64,000 nucleotides of DNA from Anaerolineae bacterium (GTDB lineage Bacteria > Chloroflexota > Anaerolineae > Aggregatilineales > Ch27): positions 124,001 through 188,000 of the forward strand of contig JABLXG010000004.1 in assembly GCA_013178165.1 (NCBI GenBank). The letters run 5' to 3'. The notes under the pieces were generated by a model, which saw only the letters and a program-made list of their open reading frames with translations, did no database searches and had not been told where the DNA came from. The translations under genes were made by a program, and so were the position numbers. Below are positions 51,575 to 59,053 of this stretch, one piece after another; the first letter of the stretch is position 1; every line of letters begins with the position of its first letter.

Positions 51575-51613
51575 ACCCCCATTTTACCCATATCTTTACC
51601 TTTAGACACTCCC

Positions 51614-51621
51614 GATTAGCG
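51614..51621. repeat. Right target duplication of the IS1-family element
   Basis: GATTAGCG, identical to 49341-49348. Confidence 0.8.
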
Positions 51622-51638
51622 TCTGATCAGAGAAAGCG

Positions 51639-51669
51639 CCTGCCCGGCGGAGGAGCGACGCCGGGCAGG
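51639..51669 (-). terminator. Terminator-like hairpin after the metF fusion gene
   Basis: Perfect 11-base stem (51639-51649 with 51659-51669, nine-base loop), 39 bases beyond the metF stop on the minus strand, followed by GCGCTTTCTC. It would end the methionine operon. Confidence 0.6.
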
Positions 51670-51707
51670 GAAAGCCCTGCTGTAGACAAGACAGCACGGG
51701 GATGGAA

Positions 51708-53579
51708 TCAGGGACGACCGGGCACGCCCAGCGCGTCGATCACTTCGGCGACCAGCTCATAGTGGCCGAAGGCCGGGATGAGGTACGCGCCCTGAACCAT
51801 GCCCCGGATCGCCAGCAGCAACTCGCGGGCGATCCGCACGCCTTCCGCCGGAGCGTCGTCTGCCGTTTCGATCCGGCGCAGGATAGCCTCCGGGATGGTG
51901 ATACCGGGGATTTCGTTGTGCAGAAAGTGAGCGTGTCGCGCGCCATACAGAGGCAGCACGCCCATCAGTACCGGCAGGGTGAAGTCTTCGCCGGTGAGTT
52001 CGCGGTAGCGGCGGTGGAAGTGCTCGATGTCGCCGGGATCGAAGATCGGCTGCCCCAGGGCGAAGTCTGCCCCGGCTTCGATCTTGCGCCGGGTTATCTT
52101 GATCTCGTGGTCAAGGTCCTGTGCGCCCATGTTCAGGGCGCAGCCGACGGTGAACGTGGTTGGCTGGCCGATGGAATTGCCCGCCTGGTCAACGCCCCGG
52201 TTCATTTGCTGCTTGATCAGCTTGATCAGACCGGAGGGTGTGACATCGTAGTTATCCATGGCGTTCGGGTAGTCGCCGATGTGGGTTGGATCGCCCATGA
52301 CCACGAACAGGTTGCGCAGGCCCAGGGCGTGGGCGGCCAGCAGATCGCCCTGGATGCGCAGCAGGTTGCGGCCACGGGTGGGGAAGTGCAGCACCGTCTC
52401 GATGCCCAGTCGGGTGTGCAGCAGGTGGCAGACGGCCCAGGGACTCATCCGCATACGGGCGGTGGGGCTGTCGGCGACATCGACCAGATCGGCCCCCGCT
52501 GATTGCAGCAGTTCGGCGGCGGCCAGCAGCTTCTGGGCGGTATAGCTGCGCGGCGGGTGCATCTCTACGGTGACGACGAACTGGCCGCTGGCCAGCTTGC
52601 GGGTCAGTTCGGTGGGTTGCTCCTGGGCAATGAGCAGTTCGTCGTTGACGGGTTCGGTGATGCTCAGGTCAGGCAGGGGGTTGGCGGCGCTATCCATCGC
52701 CCGGCGCATGGCGGCGATATGCTCCGGCGTTGTCCCACAGCAACCGCCGATGATCCGCGCGCCCCTGGCCTGGAAGGTGCGGGCGTAGTCGGCGAAGTAG
52801 GCGGCGGTGGCCGGGTACATCATCCGCCCGCCGACGGCTTCCGGGAAACCGGCGTTGGGCACGGCAGCGCAGGCGGCTTCCGGCACAGCTTGGCGCATGG
52901 CAGCCAGGATACGGGCGATCTGGGCCGGGCCACCGCCACAGTTGACACCGATCACGTCCGCGCCGGCGGCGTGCAGATCGCGGGCGACGCGCACCGGCAG
53001 GTCGCCGAGCAATGTCCGATCGTCTTCGGCAAAGGTCATGTTGGCGATGACCGGCAAATCTGGCGCGGCCTCGCGGGCGGCGGCCAGCGCCTCCAGAATT
53101 TCCAGGCGGTCGGTGAAGGTCTCCAGCAGGATGGCGTCTACACCGGCCCCGGCCAGAGCCGCGATCTGCTCACGAAAGGCGGCGCGGGCATCTTCCGGGC
53201 TGACGCGCCCGTAGGGTCGCAGACGCACGCCCAGAGGCCCGACCGAACCGGCGATGTAGGTCTCCGGGTGGCTGGCTTCCGCGGCGGCCTGCCGGGCCAG
53301 GGCGACTCCTGCAGCGTTGATAGCGCTAACCTGTGCCTCCAGGCCAAAGCGGGCCAGCTTGTAGCGGTTGGCGCCAAAGGTATTGGTCTTGAGCAGTTCC
53401 GCCCCGGCCTCCAGAAAGCTCACATGAATCGCTCTGATCAGCTCCGGGCGGCTCAGGTTCAACTCATCGAAGCAGGCGTCGATCGGGATGCCGTGCTGGT
53501 GCAGGGTAGTGCCCATTGCGCCGTCGGTCAGGATAGGCGTGTCGGCGGCAAGACGTTCACGAAAAGGTCTGGCAGGCAT
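51708..53579 (-). CDS. Homocysteine S-methyltransferase-methylenetetrahydrofolate reductase fusion
   Basis: A 623-residue bifunctional protein. Residues 1-300 are a homocysteine methyltransferase barrel with DGAMGTTLHQHG, KTNTFGANRYKL and the zinc Cys set in GVNCGGGP and GGCCGTTPEH. From about 335 comes a MetF domain (FVVTVEMHPPRS, ADSPTARMRMSP, NLFVVMGDPTHIGDYP, LGQPIFDPGDIEHF) that reduces 5,10-methylene-THF to methyl-THF. The fusion is known in Bacillus (YitJ) and some other phyla. GGAGG lies 9 bases before ATG 53579; the frame reaching 53720 lacks support. Last gene of the methionine block. Confidence 0.92.
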   Translation of the reverse strand: MPARPFRERLAADTPILTDGAMGTTLHQHGIPIDACFDELNLSRPELIRAIHVSFLEAGAELLKTNTFGANRYKLARFGLEAQVSAINAAGVALARQAAAEASHPETYIAGSVGPLGVRLRPYGRVSPEDARAAFREQIAALAGAGVDAILLETFTDRLEILEALAAAREAAPDLPVIANMTFAEDDRTLLGDLPVRVARDLHAAGADVIGVNCGGGPAQIARILAAMRQAVPEAACAAVPNAGFPEAVGGRMMYPATAAYFADYARTFQARGARIIGGCCGTTPEHIAAMRRAMDSAANPLPDLSITEPVNDELLIAQEQPTELTRKLASGQFVVTVEMHPPRSYTAQKLLAAAELLQSAGADLVDVADSPTARMRMSPWAVCHLLHTRLGIETVLHFPTRGRNLLRIQGDLLAAHALGLRNLFVVMGDPTHIGDYPNAMDNYDVTPSGLIKLIKQQMNRGVDQAGNSIGQPTTFTVGCALNMGAQDLDHEIKITRRKIEAGADFALGQPIFDPGDIEHFHRRYRELTGEDFTLPVLMGVLPLYGARHAHFLHNEIPGITIPEAILRRIETADDAPAEGVRIARELLLAIRGMVQGAYLIPAFGHYELVAEVIDALGVPGRP

Positions 53580-53643
53580 GGAGTCTGTCCTCCGGGTTAC
53601 GGTGATGTGGCGGCGAAGCAACAGGGGGCGGACAGGCGCACCC

Positions 53644-54042
53644 TTACTGCATGCAGGTGCCGTGCAGGATGATCTGGCTGCCTGATCCTTCCTGCGCGGG
53701 GTCGACGACCCACTCGCCACGTCCCCACTGGAAGAGCGGGTTGTTGACGTTGGCGCGGAGAGTCTCGCCGGTGTGCCGGGCGTACCACTCCCGCACGGTC
53801 TCCGGCGGGTCGGGAGCGGTCAGCATCATAACTGTCTCGCCCATGCCGAACGGTGTCAGGAGGTTGTGGCGCTCCCAGGCGATGGTTGCGCCGGGATACT
53901 GCGGCAGGCGCAGGGTCAGGTTGGCCACGCAAATGCGGTCGACGGTCAGTGCCAGCCCGCCCAGGCAGGTCATCATCAGCGCGATCATCAGCACAGTGCT
54001 CAGGAGGGCGCGCCGGGAACATCCGACGGTTTCACGATCCAT
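53644..54042 (-). CDS. Small membrane-anchored protein of unknown function
   Basis: A 132-residue protein with one N-terminal helix (LLSTVLMIALMMTCLGGLAL) and an outer domain with LPQYPGATIAWERHNLLTPF and ETVREWYARHTGETL, reminiscent of short extracytoplasmic domains that bind nothing known. No family recognised. It sits between metH and metF on the same strand (gaps of 98 and 64 bases), so it is likely cotranscribed though not clearly methionine-related. Confidence 0.6.
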   Translation of the reverse strand: MDRETVGCSRRALLSTVLMIALMMTCLGGLALTVDRICVANLTLRLPQYPGATIAWERHNLLTPFGMGETVMMLTAPDPPETVREWYARHTGETLRANVNNPLFQWGRGEWVVDPAQEGSGSQIILHGTCMQ

Positions 54043-54140
54043 ATCCGGAATCCTTACTAAGCCAGCCGGTACAGTGCAAACTGGCCGAAGAAAGCTTCAC
54101 GCCTTGTCTCCTGGTCACAGTATAGTCCGGTCAGCGTCGA

Positions 54141-57100
54141 TCAGGCAGGGCGAATCCGAGCGTCAGACGATGGCCAGGCCTCTTTTCCCCCCAGAATCTC
54201 CTTCACCCGGTCGATCTCGACGCTGTAGTATTTAGCCTCCGGATGGTGGAGGACGATGGCGGCGGTGCTCTGCTCCGGCACGAGCTGGTAGGCCGGGGTG
54301 AGCGTCATGCCTAGCTCGTGCGTCACAGCGGGCAGCAGAGCGAAGACCAGCGCATGATCAGCCAGATCGGGGCAGGCCGGGTAGCCCCAGCTATAGCGCT
54401 TGCCCTGCGTCTCTGCCAGCCGTAACTCTCGTCGGACGTGCTCGTGCACGAAATTGGCGGTAGCCTCAGCGGTCTGGACGGCCAGGCCATGGAAGAAATA
54501 GGCTTCGCTGTAGTTGTCGGCGGCCTGCAGGCGCTCGAATTCGGCGCTGGCCTCCCGGCCAACGGTGACCACCTGCAGCGCGGCCACGTCCACCTGCTCA
54601 CCCGTCACCGGGGCGAAATAATCGCTCAGGCAAAGGAATTCGCCTTTGTTCTGGCGGGGGAAGCGGAAGCGGCCCGCCTCCACCCGCTGGCCGTTCGTGG
54701 TGAGGCGCTCCCAGTCCCACACGATCAGATCGTCGCCGTCACTGTTGACGGGGAAGTAGCCGTAGACCGCCTGCGGGACAAGTGTGCGCCGGGCCAGGGC
54801 GTCCTTTTGCATCCGGGCCAGCCGCGTCTCAAATTGTGCCTGCAGCGCCTCCCATTCTTCGCCGTGGGCGTTCCTGGCCCCCCAGGACAGGCGGAACAGT
54901 TCCGGCCTGTGCAGGTGTTGGAAGACGATCTCCAGCGGCATCTGGCGGATGGTCTTCGGCCCCCAGAAGGGCGGGACGGGGATGGTCTCAGCGGGCTTGA
55001 CGGCGCTGCGGCGCGCGCTCCCGGTGACGGTCGGGCGCGGCTTCTGGCCGATCTCGGCGTAGCCCTCGGCCACGATCTGACTCAGCAGTTTGGGGCGGCG
55101 AGCCGGGTCAACCAGGTGATCCATCACGGCCAGGCCCTCAAAGGCGTCCTTGCAGTAGAACACCCCACCCGGATACGGCTCCCCGCTATCCTCCAGGAAC
55201 AGGATACGCCGCCCGAAGCGGCGGTTGATCGCCGCCCCGCCGACCAGTACCGGAATATCCAGGCCCCGGCGCCCCAGTTCGTTGACGATCAGCGGCATCT
55301 GCTTCGACGTGCTGACCAGCAGAGCGCTGAGGCCGATGGCATCGGCGCGCTGCTCGATCGCCATGTCGATGATCGTGTTGGCGGGCACCTGCTTGCCAAG
55401 GTCGTGGACGGTATAACCGTTGTTGCTGAGGATGGTCTTGACCAGATTCTTGCCGATGTCGTGGACATCGCCGTAGACAGTGGCGAGCACGACCGTGCCT
55501 TTGCTGGTGCCTTCCACCTTCTCCATGAACTGCTCCAGGTAGCCGACGGCTTTCTTCATCACTTCGGCGCTCTGCAGCACGAAGGGTAGGATTAACTCGC
55601 CCGCGCCGAATTTATCGCCGACCTCCTTCATGGCGGGTAGCAGGACGTTGTTCAACACACCGATGGCATCCTGGCGGGTCAGGCAGGAGTCGATCAGGGC
55701 TTCCACGCCGTCTTTCTTGCGGTGGACGATCTGCCAGTGTAGCGCTTCCTCGGCGCTCATGGCGGCAGTGGGATCGGTGGCTTCCGCCGTGCCGGTCTGT
55801 ACTTCGTGCTCGGCGAAGTACTGGATGAAGCGCGGCAGAGCGTCGGCGTCGGTATTGAAGATTAGATCTTCGGCCAGCTTACGTTGCTCCGGTGGAATCT
55901 CGGCGTAGGGCGTGATATGGGCCGGGTTGACGATGGCCATATCCAGCCCGGCCTGGACAGCGTGGTAGAGGAAAACACTGTTTAGCACACCGCGCGCGGC
56001 GGGCTGCACGCCGAAGCTGACGTTGCTCACGCCCAGGCAGGTGTAGACGCCCGGCAGGTTTTCCTTGATCAGGCGGATGGCGGCCAGAGTCTCTTTGGCG
56101 TCATTACGCAATTCAGCCTGCCCGGTGGTCAGGGGGAAGGTGAGCGTATCGAAGATCAGGTCCTCGCGGGCCAGGCCGTATTCCTCGGTGGCGATACGGG
56201 TGATCCGCTCCGCGATCTCGAACTTTTTCTCCCGGTCGTGGGCCATGCCGTCCTCGTCGATGGTCATGGAGAGCACCGCCGCGCCGTGCTTGCGGGCTAC
56301 CGGCAGGATGCGGTCGATGCGCTCCCGGCCGTTTTCCAGGTTGTTGCCATTGATGATCGCCCGTCCGGGATAGGCGGCCAGCGCGGCCTCGGCCACGTCA
56401 GCCTCGGTTGTATCGATGATCAGCGGTACATCAACGGCCATCGCCAGCTTTCTGACCAGCGTGACCATCTGTTCGCGCTCGTCGTCGCGCTCGGTGAGGG
56501 CGACGCACACATCGAGCATATGCGCGCCGCTGGCCACCTGCTCAACCGCGATCTGGACGATGCTGTCGTAGTCTTCCTCCAGCAGCAGGCGCTTGACCTT
56601 GCGGCTGCCCTGGCTGTTGATCCGCTCGCCGATCAGGGTCGGACCGGGGTTTTGCAGCAGAGCAGTCGCCTTCATGTTGCTGCTGACCTGGGGAATGTGC
56701 TCCGGGCGGCGCAGGACCGGGGCGCGCCGCTGCCGCGTTTGCAGGACGATATCGACCGGGTGGCCGTGCACAGCTTCGTACAGGCGGGCGATATGCTCTG
56801 GGCGCGTGCCACAGCACCCCCCAACCACGCTGACGCCCCACTCGGCGAACTCAGCGACCATGCGGCTGAACGGGTCCGGCTCCAGCGGGTAGACGGCCTC
56901 CCCATCGACGTTGATCGGCAGGCCAGCATTGGGCAGGACGCTGACCGGTAGCGTGCTGTGCTCGACCAGGTAGCGGATCGGCGCGCGCATGTGCTCCGGC
57001 CCGGTGGAGCAGTTGAGGCCGATCACGTCGATGGGCAGCGCCTCCAACGTAGCCAGGGCGGCGTCGATCTCCGTCCCGAAGAGCATCCGGCCCGACACAT

Positions 57101-57728
57101 CCAGCGTGACCTGCACCTGCAGTGGGATGCGTACGCCGGCGTCGGCAAAGTAGCGGTTGATACCGACGACGGCCGCCTTGACTTCCAGAATATCCTGGCT
57201 GGTTTCCACCAGCAGCAGGTCAGCGCCGCCTTCCACCAGGCCCTGCGCCTGCTCGTAGAAAAGATCGGCCAGCGCGTCGAAGGTGATGTTGCTCAGGTCG
57301 GGATCGTTGCCGCTAGGCAGCTTACCGGAGGGGCCGATGCTGCCAGCCACAAAGCGCGGGATGCCGGTCTCGGCAGTGAAGCGATCGCAAACCCGGCGGG
57401 CGATCTGGGCGGCAGCGCGGTTGATCTCCAGCACGCGCTCAGCCAGGCCGTATTCGCCCAGCGTCAGGCGGTTGGCGCGGAAGGTGTTGGTCTCCACTGC
57501 TTCTGCGCCGGCTGCCAGAAACGAAGCGTGAATAGCCTCAATCACATCCGGGCGGGTGATTGACAGGTAGTCGTTGCAGCCGTTGTACTGCTCCCCGCCG
57601 AAGTCGGCGGCGGTGAGGCCGCGCTGTTGGATGCTGGTACCCATTGCGCCATCAAAGATCACGACATGGTCGGCGATGGCGTCCAGATAACGGCGATTGG
57701 TGTAGGTCAGGGTGTGGCGGTGGGTCAT
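54141..57728 (-). CDS. metH: Cobalamin-dependent methionine synthase
   Basis: A 1195-residue full-length MetH. Order: homocysteine-binding barrel (about 1-330, FDGAMGTSIQQRG, zinc Cys in GLNCSTGPEHM and GGCCGTRPEH), pterin/methyl-THF barrel (about 350-620, GERINSQGSRK, TLTFPLTTGQ), B12 cap and B12-binding domain (about 660-900; DVHDIGKNLV His ligand about 757) and C-terminal AdoMet reactivation domain (ending YPACPDLADHALVF, TPAYQLVPEQS). ATG 57728 or TTG 57734; AGGAAG is closer to ideal spacing for the TTG. It needs a cobalamin supply not encoded here. Confidence 0.96.
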   Translation of the reverse strand: MTHRHTLTYTNRRYLDAIADHVVIFDGAMGTSIQQRGLTAADFGGEQYNGCNDYLSITRPDVIEAIHASFLAAGAEAVETNTFRANRLTLGEYGLAERVLEINRAAAQIARRVCDRFTAETGIPRFVAGSIGPSGKLPSGNDPDLSNITFDALADLFYEQAQGLVEGGADLLLVETSQDILEVKAAVVGINRYFADAGVRIPLQVQVTLDVSGRMLFGTEIDAALATLEALPIDVIGLNCSTGPEHMRAPIRYLVEHSTLPVSVLPNAGLPINVDGEAVYPLEPDPFSRMVAEFAEWGVSVVGGCCGTRPEHIARLYEAVHGHPVDIVLQTRQRRAPVLRRPEHIPQVSSNMKATALLQNPGPTLIGERINSQGSRKVKRLLLEEDYDSIVQIAVEQVASGAHMLDVCVALTERDDEREQMVTLVRKLAMAVDVPLIIDTTEADVAEAALAAYPGRAIINGNNLENGRERIDRILPVARKHGAAVLSMTIDEDGMAHDREKKFEIAERITRIATEEYGLAREDLIFDTLTFPLTTGQAELRNDAKETLAAIRLIKENLPGVYTCLGVSNVSFGVQPAARGVLNSVFLYHAVQAGLDMAIVNPAHITPYAEIPPEQRKLAEDLIFNTDADALPRFIQYFAEHEVQTGTAEATDPTAAMSAEEALHWQIVHRKKDGVEALIDSCLTRQDAIGVLNNVLLPAMKEVGDKFGAGELILPFVLQSAEVMKKAVGYLEQFMEKVEGTSKGTVVLATVYGDVHDIGKNLVKTILSNNGYTVHDLGKQVPANTIIDMAIEQRADAIGLSALLVSTSKQMPLIVNELGRRGLDIPVLVGGAAINRRFGRRILFLEDSGEPYPGGVFYCKDAFEGLAVMDHLVDPARRPKLLSQIVAEGYAEIGQKPRPTVTGSARRSAVKPAETIPVPPFWGPKTIRQMPLEIVFQHLHRPELFRLSWGARNAHGEEWEALQAQFETRLARMQKDALARRTLVPQAVYGYFPVNSDGDDLIVWDWERLTTNGQRVEAGRFRFPRQNKGEFLCLSDYFAPVTGEQVDVAALQVVTVGREASAEFERLQAADNYSEAYFFHGLAVQTAEATANFVHEHVRRELRLAETQGKRYSWGYPACPDLADHALVFALLPAVTHELGMTLTPAYQLVPEQSTAAIVLHHPEAKYYSVEIDRVKEILGGKEAWPSSDARIRPA

Positions 57729-57734
57729 AAACAA

Positions 57735-57910
57735 TCTGTCTTCCTGTCAAGCCCTGGCGTAAGGGCGGTAGGCTCTGGTCGATTCTCACGGTTTTCGCGT
57801 TTATGGGTGCAGATCGTGATGAAGTCTGCCCCGTTCTGTGTGTAGTCGCACTGCGCCAGTCTGATTAAGCGTCGCCGATCGAGCAACGTATCCCTCTCCT
57901 GATTGCCCAA
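57735..57910 (-). pseudogene. N-terminal remnant of a REP-associated tyrosine transposase
   Basis: A short minus frame reads RRRLIRLAQCDYTQNGADF then ITICTHKREN, which matches the typical start of REP-associated Y1 transposases (RRxSIRLxxYDYTQxGxYFVTICTxxRE). Nothing further matches, and the frame runs into the metH start. Only the first 35 or so residues of the family remain. It may be a fragment left by a deletion in the gap between the nucleoside phosphorylase and metH. Short matches can mislead. Confidence 0.5.
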
Positions 57911-57940
57911 ACACCGGCTCTGCCCTGAGTTCCTGTTACC

Positions 57941-58705
57941 CTATAGCCGCAGAGCAGCTTCCACCGCCAGCCAGAACAGCTTCTCACGGATGGTGGCGCG
58001 GTTGTTCCAGCGGCGCGAATCCCATTCCGCACCGCTGACGTCATCCCCGCCATACAGAATTTGCCCGAACTCAACACCCCGGAACCGGGCCACGGCAAAG
58101 AACGCCGCCGCTTCCATTTCTACGGTCAGGCAGCCCTCAGCCCGGCGGCGGGCGACCTTATCCGGTGTCTCACGGTAGATGGCGTCGGTCGTCCAGGTCT
58201 TGCCCTTCGTATAGTCTGCCCCTGCTGCATTCAATGCGGCTTCGATGGCGGCCACCGCCGCCGGGGAAGGGCTGACCTCACGACCCGGTGGCAGGTAGTG
58301 GTAGGACGTGCCCTCATCGCGGACTGCGCTGACCGGCACAACGAGGTGACCGACAACCAGGTCGCGCCGCAGCACACCCGCGCCGCCACAGGCAATGAAC
58401 TTACTGACGCCCAGGGCGATCAGTTCCTCAAGGAAGCCCGCCGCCAGCGGCGCGCCCACACCGGGGTGGCACACGGCCAGCCGCTGCCCGTCGATAGTGA
58501 TCTCGTAAAGTGGGTTGGGGCCGATTTCGCTGCGCAGGTTACGCAGGAGCCGGGTCTTTCCATCCCCACAGATGGCGGTGATCACCTCGTTAAAGAAGCA
58601 TAGCACCCCCCGCTCCGGAACATCTATGCGCGCAATCAGCTTGCCCGGCTCCAGGATGGCCTGCGGGGTCGGATCGAACTCCAGGATCGGGTAGGGTTGT
58701 TCCAC
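57941..58705 (-). CDS. Nucleoside phosphorylase (uridine/purine phosphorylase superfamily)
   Basis: A 254-residue PNP/UDP-family protein. Phosphate and base sites are visible in ICGDGKTRLLRNLR, AVCHPGVGAPLAAGFLEEL, FIACGGAGVLRRDLVVG and CLTVEMEAAAFFAVARFRG (Met-Glu ribose-binding pair). The family includes MTA/SAH-related enzymes and uridine phosphorylases; which substrate cannot be told, but the SAM leader suggests a link to methionine or MTA salvage. Starts GTG 58705 (or 58717) with AGGAAGG upstream; the frame reaching 58933 crosses the riboswitch and terminator and is not used. It is the first gene of the methionine block. Confidence 0.8.
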   Translation of the reverse strand: MEQPYPILEFDPTPQAILEPGKLIARIDVPERGVLCFFNEVITAICGDGKTRLLRNLRSEIGPNPLYEITIDGQRLAVCHPGVGAPLAAGFLEELIALGVSKFIACGGAGVLRRDLVVGHLVVPVSAVRDEGTSYHYLPPGREVSPSPAAVAAIEAALNAAGADYTKGKTWTTDAIYRETPDKVARRRAEGCLTVEMEAAAFFAVARFRGVEFGQILYGGDDVSGAEWDSRRWNNRATIREKLFWLAVEAALRL

Positions 58706-58740
58706 TGCTTTTGCCACCTTCCTGCTGCGTACTCTGCAAC

Positions 58741-58771
58741 AAAAACGCTTCTCCGGGTCAGGGGAGAAGCG
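58741..58771 (-). terminator. Terminator of the SAM-I leader
   Basis: Minus-strand stem CGCTTCTCC/GGAGAAGCG (arms 58763-58771 and 58746-58754) followed by TTTTT (58741-58745). It lies 22 bases after the riboswitch aptamer and just before the phosphorylase gene. Confidence 0.9.
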
Positions 58772-58793
58772 CGTACGTGACGGTGTGCGCGGT

Positions 58794-58891
58794 CTCATCT
58801 GCCCAGTTGCCTGGCCGGACTTGGCACCTACCCGGCGCTCCGGGGGTTGCCGCGGGTTCACAGGGCCGTTCCCTCCCCCGCTCGTGATGAG
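58794..58891 (-). promoter_or_regulatory. SAM-I (S-box) riboswitch
   Basis: On the minus strand: P1 CTCATC (58886-58891) pairs with GATGAG (58794-58799); between them the S-box core is present, with GAGGGAACGGCC, a GGCAACC motif and GGTGCCAAGTCC. This is the conserved SAM-I pattern. With the following terminator it would switch off the nucleoside phosphorylase-metH-metF genes when SAM is plentiful. P2 and P3 stems are GC-rich. Confidence 0.9.
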
Positions 58892-58923
58892 GCGTAATGC
58901 CACTCTATAGGGTTGTGCGGAGC

Positions 58924-58952
58924 ATCGTAGCATATCTGAGCGAAGGCGTCAA
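58924..58952 (-). promoter_or_regulatory. Promoter of the SAM-controlled methionine genes
   Basis: Minus strand TTGACG (58947-58952), 17-base spacer, TACGAT (58924-58929) with TG at the extended -10 position. Transcription would begin near 58917 and run into the riboswitch. Confidence 0.75.
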
Positions 58953-58987
58953 GTTTTTTGTGCCCGGTCGGGCGCAGGCAACCGCAC

Positions 58988-59017
58988 TTGAAGCATCGGG
59001 CGCTTTGCGCCTATAGT
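58988..59017 (+). promoter_or_regulatory. Candidate promoter of the beta-propeller gene
   Basis: TTGAAG (58988-58993), 18-base spacer, TATAGT (59012-59017), 36 bases before the ATG at 59054; divergent from the methionine promoter. Confidence 0.45.
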
Positions 59018-59053
59018 GTATCCAGACCGGGAACGGGGCGAAGGGTGGGGGGG

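Larger units (their letters stand above)
50813..51613 (-). mobile_element. IS1-family insertion sequence (801 bp)
   Basis: 12-base perfect inverted repeats (GGGAGTGTCTAA at 50813-50824 and its complement at 51602-51613), 8-base target duplication GATTAGCG (left copy now at 49341-49348, and at 50805-50812 by chance of the ISAs1 end G plus its duplication; right copy 51614-51621). It encodes InsA and InsB type frames on the minus strand. Confidence 0.85.

Noticed and set aside
54438-57563. Long plus-strand frames opposite metH and metF
   Set aside because: They mirror the codon structure of high-GC genes on the other strand; the minus-strand proteins are unmistakable.
58706-58933. Upstream extension of the nucleoside phosphorylase frame
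   Set aside because: It would read through the SAM-I aptamer and terminator; a GTG start with a ribosome site lies after the terminator.
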